A DNA stretch of 52,902 nt from Pseudomonadota bacterium (lineage in GTDB: Bacteria > Myxococcota_A > UBA9160 > SZUA-336), in the NCBI GenBank assembly GCA_003247575.1, contig QJZC01000014.1, positions 1 to 52,902 on the forward strand, given 5' to 3'. A model generated the notes under the pieces. That model did not search any database. It saw only the letters and a program-made list of their open reading frames with translations, and had not been told where the DNA came from. Of this stretch, positions 32,447-39,930 are shown piece after piece (position 1 is the stretch's first letter; every line of letters starts with the position of its first letter). The position numbers and the translations under genes are program-made.

Positions 32447-34879
32447 GTGCCCGAAGTGAGTCAGCGCTACCAAGTCGTGATCGTTGGGGCCGGCCCAGCC
32501 GGACTGGCGGCGGGGATCCAGGCTGCGCGCCGCGGCCTCTCCCACGTGGTCCTGGAACGAGGCGAGTTCGCCAATACGATTCATCGATATCAGCGGGGCA
32601 AGCACGTGATGGATGAGCCCCAGCGGTTGCAGGTCCACTCCGAGCTCGACATGGAGTTCCTGGCAGGCACGCGCGAAGCCATCCTCGAACAGTGGGAGAA
32701 GGATGCGGAATCGGCGGGCGTCGTCCTCGAACGCGGCCCGGAGTTCGAGCTGATCGGGCTCTCGGGCTCACATCCGAACTTCAGACTGGAGCTGTCCGGG
32801 GGAACGACCCTCGAGGCGGAGTCCATCGTGCTCGCGATCGGAAACCAGGGAAACCTGCGCCGCTTCGGTGTCGAAGGGGACCAGCTACCCCACGTTACCT
32901 ACCAGCTGGACGATCCCGCCGAGTACACTGGAAAGCGTATTGCCGTCGTAGGAGTCGGCGATGCGGGAATCGAGAATGCGCTCGCCCTCGTCGAGCACGA
33001 CAACGATGTAACCGTCGTCAATCGGCGCGACGAGTTCTACCGAGCCAAACAGCGCAACCGCATGCTGATCGAAGCCGCGATCAACGCCGGCGACATCGAG
33101 CACCAGACGAACTCGGTCGTGCGGAGCTTCGAGCCGGGAAAGATGGTGCTGGCGACGGATGACGGCGAGAAGACTCTCGACGTCGATCTGGTGATCGGCC
33201 GCTTGGGTGCACTGCCGCCGCGAAAATTTCTCGAGGAAATCGGGATTCGCTTCCCGTCGGATACCAAGGAGGCGATCCCCGAGGTCTCGGACACCTTCGA
33301 GTCGAACGTGCCGGGCCTCTACGTGATCGGCTCGCTGTCGGGTCGCCCGCTGATCAAGGCGTGCATGAACGACGGCTACGAGGTGATCGAGTACATCCAG
33401 GGCAATACGCCAACCCCGGCCGACGAACCCATGTTGCGCGAGATTCTCGGACCGCTACAGGGGTCGGTCAGCGAGATCGTAGAGCGAATTCGTCAGACCA
33501 TCCCAGTCTTCGAGAGCCTGACCCCGATTCAGCTGCGCGAATTCCTGGTCGACTCTCAGGTCCACCTGAAAAAGGCGGATGAGGACGTCTTCCAAAAGAA
33601 CGATTTCACCGACACCTTCTACTCGATCCTGGAGGGCGAGGTGGAGGTACTGCTCGCCGAGGGAGGCTCGCACCCGGAGAATCCCCGACTGGGCCAGGGT
33701 GAGTTCTTCGGCGAGATCAGTCTGCTCTCGGGGCGGCGGCGCTCGGCGACGATCCGCTGCGTGCGCGATTCGATCTTGATCGAGACGTCGCGCCTCGCCA
33801 TGCAGAAGCTGCGCAAGTCGATCCCCCAGGTGTCTCGCGTACTCGACACGACCACGATCACGTACCACCTCGCAGATCTGGTTCCCGCGATGAGTCAGGC
33901 GGAACGACACAAGCTCGCCAATGCGTCGGTGATCGAGACCTTTCAGCCGGGCGATGCGATCTGTGAAGAGGGCGCAGATCCCGACGGGCTCCATCTGATC
34001 CGACGAGGAACGGTCGTGGTGTCGCGCAAGCGGGACGATCGGGAAGTCGTGATCAACTACATTCAAGCGGGGAACTACTTCGGCGAGGTCGCGTTGCTGT
34101 ATCCGGGTCGCAAGCGCGGCGCAACGATTCGCGCGATGGTCGTCACGGAGACGATCCGCGTCCCCAACGAGGCAATCATCCGCGTCACCCAAGCACACCC
34201 GGAGCTACGCGAGGGATTCGAGCGCCGCTCGCAGCAGTACTCGCTGCAAACCGAGCAAGCACTGGCCAATCCGAACGCGACGGACCTCGTAGACTTCTTG
34301 ATCGACAAGGGCGGAAAGGACGCCACAGATCTGCTGGTCATCGACGAATCCCTCTGCATCCGCTGCGACAACTGCGAGAAGGCTTGTGCGGACACTCACC
34401 GCGGCGTCTCCCGCCTGAACCGAGAAGCAGGGGCGCGCTATGCCCAGCTCCACCTACCTACGGCCTGCCAACACTGTGAGAACCCGCGCTGCATGCTCGA
34501 CTGTCCGCCCGACGCGATTCGACGCCATCCGAACGCCGAGGTCTACATCCTGGACACGTGCATCGGCTGCGGAAACTGCGCCAGCAACTGCCCCTACGAC
34601 GTGATCCAGATGGCTGTTCTGGACCATTCGCGGGCACCCAACCTGCTGACCCGGCTGCTGTTCGGAAGCGAGGGCGGCAAACGCGGCCACGCCGATGCCA
34701 ACGAAGAGGGCAAGCACGAGGTCGCCGTCAAGTGCGACCTCTGCCGTGACCTACCCGCACGGCGCGGTGGAGAGGCGCGAGCGGCGTGCGTGGCCTCGTG
34801 CCCAACGGGGGCGATCGCCCGGGTCCATCCACAGGAGTTCATCACCGACATCATCGGCGGTCCGTGGAATCGCATCTGA
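32447..34879 (+). CDS. FAD oxidoreductase fused to two cyclic-nucleotide domains and a four-cluster ferredoxin domain
   Basis: Multidomain cytoplasmic redox protein of 810 residues. Residues about 1-310 are a pyridine-nucleotide disulfide-oxidoreductase fold with FAD motif VVIVGAGPAGLAAG and NAD(P) motif IAVVGVGDAGIENA, but no CxxC redox pair is visible there. Two cyclic-nucleotide-binding domains follow (about 350-460 and 480-590), each with a phosphate cassette (FGEISLLSGRRRSATIRC and FGEVALLYPGRKRGATIRA). Residues 636-790 bind iron-sulfur clusters: CIRCDNCEKAC, CQHCENPRCMLDC, CIGCGNCASNC and CDLC...CVASCP, enough for four [4Fe-4S]. GTG start at 32447; another GTG at 32456 is possible. It could pass electrons from NAD(P)H to the clusters under cyclic-nucleotide control (inference). 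It precedes the cytochrome genes. Confidence 0.88.
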   Translation: MPEVSQRYQVVIVGAGPAGLAAGIQAARRGLSHVVLERGEFANTIHRYQRGKHVMDEPQRLQVHSELDMEFLAGTREAILEQWEKDAESAGVVLERGPEFELIGLSGSHPNFRLELSGGTTLEAESIVLAIGNQGNLRRFGVEGDQLPHVTYQLDDPAEYTGKRIAVVGVGDAGIENALALVEHDNDVTVVNRRDEFYRAKQRNRMLIEAAINAGDIEHQTNSVVRSFEPGKMVLATDDGEKTLDVDLVIGRLGALPPRKFLEEIGIRFPSDTKEAIPEVSDTFESNVPGLYVIGSLSGRPLIKACMNDGYEVIEYIQGNTPTPADEPMLREILGPLQGSVSEIVERIRQTIPVFESLTPIQLREFLVDSQVHLKKADEDVFQKNDFTDTFYSILEGEVEVLLAEGGSHPENPRLGQGEFFGEISLLSGRRRSATIRCVRDSILIETSRLAMQKLRKSIPQVSRVLDTTTITYHLADLVPAMSQAERHKLANASVIETFQPGDAICEEGADPDGLHLIRRGTVVVSRKRDDREVVINYIQAGNYFGEVALLYPGRKRGATIRAMVVTETIRVPNEAIIRVTQAHPELREGFERRSQQYSLQTEQALANPNATDLVDFLIDKGGKDATDLLVIDESLCIRCDNCEKACADTHRGVSRLNREAGARYAQLHLPTACQHCENPRCMLDCPPDAIRRHPNAEVYILDTCIGCGNCASNCPYDVIQMAVLDHSRAPNLLTRLLFGSEGGKRGHADANEEGKHEVAVKCDLCRDLPARRGGEARAACVASCPTGAIARVHPQEFITDIIGGPWNRI

Positions 34880-34915
34880 GCGGTCGCCGCGCGAACGATC
34901 TCCATAACGCGACAA

Positions 34916-34950
34916 CGCCCGAGAGCCGTTACAGACGGACCTCTCGGGCG
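34916..34950. terminator. Hairpin between convergent genes
   Basis: Perfect 10-bp inverted repeat CGCCCGAGAG (34916-34925) and CTCTCGGGCG (34941-34950). It sits 37 bases after the oxidoreductase stop and about 95 before the end of the convergent acyl-CoA dehydrogenase gene, so it probably ends one or both transcripts, although no long T run follows. Confidence 0.5.
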
Positions 34951-35044
34951 CCGTATCTTGAAAGCTCCGATCTTGGCCAGGGCCTCCACCCGGAAGCTCC
35001 TCCGTCGCCGAGACGAGCGCGACGACGAGTCCCGGGGGGCAGCC

Positions 35045-36184
35045 TCAATAGCCGTTGAGCTGCGCGAACCGATCTCGGTGGAAGGATCCGTCGCCCAAGG
35101 TCAGCTCTGCGGCGCGCGCCCGTTTGAGGAAGAATCCGATCTCCTCCTCATCGGTCATCCCGATGCCACCAAACATTTGGACCGCCTCACGCGTGACCAG
35201 CCCCGCCGTATCCGAGGTCCGAGCCTTGGCGGCGGACACCAGCTGCGATGCGTTCTCGCGTCCCTCGTCGATGGCGGCGAGGGCGTCCATCACGATCGAC
35301 TTCGAGAGCTCCACCTCGCAGAACATCACAGCCGCGCGGTGCTTGAGGGCCTGGAAGCTCCCGATCGGCACATCGAACTGGATCCGGGTCTTCAGGTATT
35401 CGACGGTGCGCTCGAATGCCTCGGTCAGAACTCCCAGCAGCTGAGCCGATAGTGCGACCGTCGCGCGGTCGAGGGCCGGATCCAGGAGATCGGCGCCCGC
35501 CCCTACGTCGCCGAGAACCTGATCCCGCGACACCGCCACGTTCGAGAGCTCGACGACGGCCGAGTTGCGACTGTCGACCATAACGGTTCGGGTAATGCTG
35601 ACACCGGCGCTCTCCGCAGGAACCAGGAACAAGGTCAGGCCGTCGCGATCCCCCGCAGCACCCGACGTGCGGGCCACCACGATGAGCGAATCCGCGACGT
35701 GGCCATCGAGGACGAAGGTCTTCTTACCCGACAGCTGGAAACCATCGCCCGCAGCCTCCGCCCGGGTGGACACGGCGTACGGCGAGTAGCGCCCCTGCTC
35801 CTGGTGGGCAAGTGCAAGCACCGTACGTCCCTCGGCAATCCCGCCGAGAATCTCCTTCTGCTGTGCCTCGCTGGCGCCCTTCTGGATCAGCTCCGCGCCC
35901 AGCACGACCGTGGAGAGAAAGGGCTCTGGCACGAGCGTGCGCCCGCACTCCTCGAGCAGGATCCCGAGCTCGGCGTAGCCCAGGCCACTACCCCCATGCT
36001 CCTCGGGCAGGATGATCCCCGCCCATCCGAGGTCGGCCATCTCCTTCCACAGATCGCGGGAGAATCCGACCTTGTCATTCGTGTCGCGAAGCTGCCGCAA
36101 GTGCTTCACAGGAGCCTTCTCGCGGACGAAGTCGCGTACGGTCTCCTGGAGGAGTTGCTGCTCTTCGGTGAGTACCAGTGCCAT
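35045..36184 (-). CDS. Acyl-CoA dehydrogenase, small-partner type
   Basis: FAD-dependent acyl-CoA dehydrogenase fold of 379 residues. It reads MALVLTEEQQLLQETVRDFV, GWAGIILPEEHGGSGLGYAE (N-terminal domain), GGIAEGRTVLALAHQEQ, and a C-terminal helical domain with AVQMFGGIGMTDEEEIGFFL. It lacks the TSE-type sequence near the C-terminus that is normal for this family and present in its neighbour. The adjacent second dehydrogenase suggests a paired enzyme, as in steroid or side-chain degradation where two such subunits form one active alpha2beta2 enzyme (inference). ATG 36184 is used because GAGGA lies at the right distance; ATG 36193 is an alternative. Confidence 0.88.
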   Translation of the reverse strand: MALVLTEEQQLLQETVRDFVREKAPVKHLRQLRDTNDKVGFSRDLWKEMADLGWAGIILPEEHGGSGLGYAELGILLEECGRTLVPEPFLSTVVLGAELIQKGASEAQQKEILGGIAEGRTVLALAHQEQGRYSPYAVSTRAEAAGDGFQLSGKKTFVLDGHVADSLIVVARTSGAAGDRDGLTLFLVPAESAGVSITRTVMVDSRNSAVVELSNVAVSRDQVLGDVGAGADLLDPALDRATVALSAQLLGVLTEAFERTVEYLKTRIQFDVPIGSFQALKHRAAVMFCEVELSKSIVMDALAAIDEGRENASQLVSAAKARTSDTAGLVTREAVQMFGGIGMTDEEEIGFFLKRARAAELTLGDGSFHRDRFAQLNGY

Positions 36185-36297
36185 GTTCTTCATTCCTCAA
36201 CTATGCGCCGAGGCGCTCAATCACGCGAAATGGGACCTCTCGGTACGCCTTCCCCGGCGCCTTTCCCGGCGCCGAATCGGCACCGGCAACTCATGAG

Positions 36298-37491
36298 CTA
36301 GTCCGGCAGCCCGAGTACCCGCTTCGCAATCACGTTCAACTGCACCTCGGAGGTGCCTCCCTCGATCGAATTCCCCTTCGACCTCAGCCACTGGCGGGTC
36401 GTCCCCCGCTCGAACGCGTCGAAGGCCTCCCCCTCCCAGCCCAAACCCTGGGAGCCCAGGACGGACATCGTGAGCTCCTGACGGCGCTTGTTCATCTCGC
36501 TCGCGTAGAGCTTGAACATCGACGCCGTGTGGCCCGGGCCCTGTCCGGCCTTCGCGGACGCGGCGCTGCGGAGGGTCGTGAGACGATAGCAGAGACCATC
36601 CAGTTCGAGTTGCGCAAGCTGATCGCGAAGCACTGGATCTGCGATCCGCCCGTCTGCATCCCCCAGGTACTTCTTGGCCATGTCCGCAAATCCATTGCGA
36701 CGCTGAGCCGCACGTCCGGCCGCAGCGCGGCCCGGTGCCGTCCCACCGCCCATGCCACCCGAGAGCATGGTGCGCTCGTGCTGCAGCAGGCGCTTCGCGA
36801 TAGTCCAGCCCGCATTCTCGACGCCAATCAGGTTGCTGGCCTTCGCGTGGACGTCCTTGAAGAACACCTCACAGAATGAGGATGCACCGCTGATCAGGCG
36901 AATCGGCCGCACCTCGACGCCCGGCGACTTGAGGTCGAACAAGATGAAGCTGATTCCGTCGTGCTTGGGAGCCCTCGGGTCTGTGCGCACCAGACAGAAC
37001 ATCCAATCGGCCTCGGTCGCACCGGAGGTCCAGATCTTCTGCCCGTTGATGACGTATTCGTCGCCTTCGCGGACCGCGCGGGTCTGCAGACTCGCGAGGT
37101 CGGAGCCAGCGCCCGGCTCGCTGTAGCCCTGGCACCAGTTGACCCTTCCATAGATGATGCCGGGCAGGTGCTCACGCTTCTGCGCGTCGTTGGCGAACTC
37201 CAGCAGCACGGGTCCGAGCATCGAGACCCCGAATCCGCGCACCGACGGTGGTGCACCGACACGGGCCATCTCCTGTTGCAGCACGCGGGTGTGTGCCGCA
37301 TCGAGTCCGCCGCCACCATACTCCGCGGGCCAGGTGGGGCACGCAAAGCCGCGATCGCCCATCCGCTGGCGCCACAACGCGAGATCGGAGCCCGAAGGCC
37401 AAGCTCGGCCGCGGAGCGTTTCCGGGAGGTTCTCCTCGAGCCAGGTGCGAACCTCGCTGCGGAACTCGTCTAGGTCAGTCGTCGCGCTCAC
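36298..37491 (-). CDS. Acyl-CoA dehydrogenase
   Basis: FAD-dependent acyl-CoA dehydrogenase of 397 residues. It shows MSATTDLDEFRSEVRTWLEE, FACPTWPAEYGGGGLDAAHT, GYSEPGAGSDLASLQTRA (FAD/substrate loop), INGQKIWTSGATEADWMFCL and the C-terminal EGGTSEVQLNVIAKRVLGLP. This form resembles the large CaiA/FadE-type enzymes used on bulky acyl-CoA esters. The GTG at 37491 follows GGAGGAGAG closely and is preferred; an in-frame ATG at 37506 lies inside that ribosome-binding site. It is upstream of the second, shorter dehydrogenase on the same strand, 113 bases apart, and the two are probably co-transcribed. Confidence 0.9.
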   Translation of the reverse strand: MSATTDLDEFRSEVRTWLEENLPETLRGRAWPSGSDLALWRQRMGDRGFACPTWPAEYGGGGLDAAHTRVLQQEMARVGAPPSVRGFGVSMLGPVLLEFANDAQKREHLPGIIYGRVNWCQGYSEPGAGSDLASLQTRAVREGDEYVINGQKIWTSGATEADWMFCLVRTDPRAPKHDGISFILFDLKSPGVEVRPIRLISGASSFCEVFFKDVHAKASNLIGVENAGWTIAKRLLQHERTMLSGGMGGGTAPGRAAAGRAAQRRNGFADMAKKYLGDADGRIADPVLRDQLAQLELDGLCYRLTTLRSAASAKAGQGPGHTASMFKLYASEMNKRRQELTMSVLGSQGLGWEGEAFDAFERGTTRQWLRSKGNSIEGGTSEVQLNVIAKRVLGLPD

Positions 37492-38081
37492 GCCTCTCTC
37501 CTCCATCCTGGTCGAATGCGCCGCCTGGATCGATTCCGGCCATGACAAGCCGGCGCACTCCATCCGGGCGACAGGGGTCTACGGGACACCGGGGTCCTCG
37601 AGCGCGGGCGTCCTCGGATCTCGATCCGTACACTCGCGGCTGGCGTATCCTGACAGCCCGATTGCTGCATTGTCGAGCAATTTGGTTAGAGGCACAAATC
37701 AGTTCCTTCGGAGCTCTCGTCCGCGCGGGCTCCACCTCCGAGGGTGCCCCACGACGACATCCCTCCTCCTACCCTCTGGATGGGTCCCCGGCTCGCTGTG
37801 CCGAATGCGTCTCGAACAGCCCTGAGGAATCGCGGAGCGCAGACTGCGCACCCGAGCCTCACCCAGTGAGACACGGCGGGCACCGCCACAGATGCGTGTA
37901 ATTCTCCATTAACACACCACACTGTCAGCTCTCTGTGGCGTATTGCGGCAGGCTTCGTGGCACCGTGTCCGTCGGTTGACGGACGCACGACCCAGCGCAA
38001 GAATCGCGTGTCGGGACCGTATAGAGCTGTAGGCTAACCACGAACCGGTGCAGCCTGAAGCGGCCAGAGGGGGAGTAGCAA
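37492..38081. other. Divergent intergenic region
   Basis: Stretch of 590 bases between the divergent dehydrogenase and pentahaem cytochrome genes. No convincing gene is visible on either strand. It holds an imperfect inverted repeat (GTGTAAT at 37896-37902 with ATTAACAC at 37908-37915) and a promoter candidate at 37976-38004. Confidence 0.6.
37976..38004 (+). promoter_or_regulatory. Sigma-70-type promoter candidate for the pentahaem cytochrome
   Basis: TTGACG (37976-37981) is followed after 17 bases by AAGAAT (37999-38004). The -35 box matches five of six consensus bases and the -10 box four. It lies 77 bases before the cytochrome start codon. Confidence 0.4.
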
Positions 38082-39488
38082 ATGCAGAGTGGCGTGCTTC
38101 ACAAGCAGGTAGATTCGGTGGTCCAGCCGCGCTGGCGGCGCATCCTGGTCCGCAGCTTCGCGTTCGGGGCTCTCAGCACGACGATCGCCCTCCCCGCTTC
38201 CGCTCAGGAGATTCCGCAGTACGGCCGCGACCGCCATCTCGGAGTACGCGAGTGCGCCGGCGGTCCGTGTCACGGCAGTGCGACGCCGGTCGGGGAACGA
38301 GTCAAGGAGAACGAGCACACGATCTGGCTACGCCGCGACCGACACGCGCAAGCGTACAAGACCCTCCTGACGGATCGATCGAAGTCCATCGCACGCAACT
38401 ACGGTTTGAAGAAGCCCGCCGAGCAGTCGGATGAGTGCCTCGACTGCCACTCGAACAATGCGGTGAATCGGGTGGAAGACTTCAGGCTCGAGGATGGCGT
38501 CGGATGTGAAGCCTGTCACGGCGGGTCGGAGCGTTGGCTCAAAACGCATACCAGTTCCACACGAACGCATCAGCAGAACCTCGACGATGGCCTGTATCCG
38601 ACGGATGATCCGGTTCGGCGCGCAGAGCTCTGTCTGAGCTGTCACCTCGGAGACGAGAAGAAGTTCGTGCGGCATCGGATGCTCGGAGCGGGTCACCCCC
38701 GTTTGCGCTTCGAGCTCGATTCCTACCAGGTAACCCAGCCGGCGCACTTTACCGTGGACAACGACTACCTCGAGAGGGGGAAGGTCGCCACCGAGCCGGT
38801 CAAGCTTTGGGCCATCGGACAGGCGGTGCAGGTGCGCGAGCTCCTAGAAGCCCTCGGTGACCCCAAGCGCAATCAGGATGGAATCTGGCCGGAGTTCGCG
38901 GTGCTGGACTGCTACACCTGCCACCATTCGATGGAGGAGACCCGGCGCCCGTCCGGCCGCGGCCGCGGCCTCGGGACCGATCCTGGCACACCTCGCTTGA
39001 ACGACTCTGGGTTCCTCATGCTGCGCCACATCCTCGTAGGTGTCGACAAGTCGGCGACACCCGAGCTGCGCGCGGGAATCCTCAAAATCCATGCGGCCGT
39101 GAGCAAGAGCCAGGGCAATCGCGCCAATGTCGCCAAGTCGCTCGAGCGCTTCGTGGATCTGCAGATCCCCAAGATCGTCACCTGGAATCCAGAGGCCGAC
39201 CCGATTCGCGACATCGCGGTGAGCCTGATCGAGGAAGGCCTCGCCCAGCAGTACAACGACTATCCGTCGGCAGAGCAGGCCGCCGTCGCCATCCAGTCGC
39301 TCGCCGACACGCTGAACGGGATTCGGCCCTTCTCCGATGCACGGCTCAGGCGCCTCAACAGCTGTATCGACGCCCTTCTACGCGCGACACAAGAGGATGA
39401 CGGCTTCCAGCGTCGCTCCTCGCAGTTCGTCCGCGCGCTCGGGTGTGCCCGATCGGAGCTGATCGGATCGGGCGGCGTCGGCGAGTAG
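38082..39488 (+). CDS. Pentahaem cytochrome c, c554-like
   Basis: Exported multihaem cytochrome of 468 residues. The signal peptide spans about 20-41 (FAFGALSTTIALPASA). Haem motifs: an unusual CX4CH (CAGGPCH, 58-64) and CxxCH at 119-123, 142-146, 184-188 and 277-281. The order and the segments TDRSKSIARNYGLKKP, GVGCEACHGGSERWLKTH and GAGHPRLRFELD fit the cytochrome c554 / c-type multihaem family that transfers electrons in the periplasm. The C-terminal 170 residues are haem-free and helical. AGGGGGAG precedes ATG 38082. It faces the decahaem conduit operon, with only a small membrane protein gene between, and may be its periplasmic partner. Confidence 0.88.
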   Translation: MQSGVLHKQVDSVVQPRWRRILVRSFAFGALSTTIALPASAQEIPQYGRDRHLGVRECAGGPCHGSATPVGERVKENEHTIWLRRDRHAQAYKTLLTDRSKSIARNYGLKKPAEQSDECLDCHSNNAVNRVEDFRLEDGVGCEACHGGSERWLKTHTSSTRTHQQNLDDGLYPTDDPVRRAELCLSCHLGDEKKFVRHRMLGAGHPRLRFELDSYQVTQPAHFTVDNDYLERGKVATEPVKLWAIGQAVQVRELLEALGDPKRNQDGIWPEFAVLDCYTCHHSMEETRRPSGRGRGLGTDPGTPRLNDSGFLMLRHILVGVDKSATPELRAGILKIHAAVSKSQGNRANVAKSLERFVDLQIPKIVTWNPEADPIRDIAVSLIEEGLAQQYNDYPSAEQAAVAIQSLADTLNGIRPFSDARLRRLNSCIDALLRATQEDDGFQRRSSQFVRALGCARSELIGSGGVGE

Positions 39489-39618
39489 CAGGAACGCACT
39501 AAGGTACAGAGCTCTCCCCGCCGATGAGAGAGGCGGCCGCGGTCTCTCGCCGGTGGATACCTGGCGCTGGGAAGTAAGCAGCCACTTCGCGCTTCCTTCG
39601 CCCCCCGGGAGAGCCCCG

Positions 39619-39789
39619 ATGCCCCTATGGGTTCAAGCCGTGCTCGTCGCGCTCTTCTGGCTCGCCTTCTGGCCGGCGGTAGCGCTCTGGGCCTATCGAT
39701 CGCACCAAGAGACGAAGCGTACGCAGGTCCAGGACCTGTATCCACCGCGTGTGCACGCATCGCAGCTTCGCCCTGAGCCGCGTCGCTGA
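39619..39789 (+). CDS. Small single-span membrane protein
   Basis: Protein of 56 residues: MPLWVQAVLVALFWLAFWPA followed by VALWAYRSHQ, one N-terminal membrane span with six aromatic residues, then a basic hydrophilic tail. GGGAGAG precedes the ATG. No family is recognised. It is 130 bases downstream of the pentahaem cytochrome and directly before a strong terminator, so it probably shares that transcript and may help anchor a redox complex (inference). Confidence 0.55.
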   Translation: MPLWVQAVLVALFWLAFWPAVALWAYRSHQETKRTQVQDLYPPRVHASQLRPEPRR

Positions 39790-39827
39790 TTCCGGCGACT
39801 TCGGGACAGCGGAGTGTACGAAACGGA

Positions 39828-39865
39828 AAAGAGCCCCGGACTCCGCACGGAATCCGGGGCTCTTT
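39828..39865. terminator. Bidirectional intrinsic terminator
   Basis: Perfect 13-bp stem, AAAGAGCCCCGGA (39828-39840) and TCCGGGGCTCTTT (39853-39865). A-rich bases precede and T-rich bases follow the GC core, so it can end transcripts from both sides: the pentahaem/small-protein unit on the plus strand and the conduit operon on the minus strand. Confidence 0.85.
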
Positions 39866-39930
39866 AGGCTAACGCGACTCTCGCCCGACTGAGAACTCGG
39901 CGAGCGAGATCTCGGACTCGCGCCTCAGCT

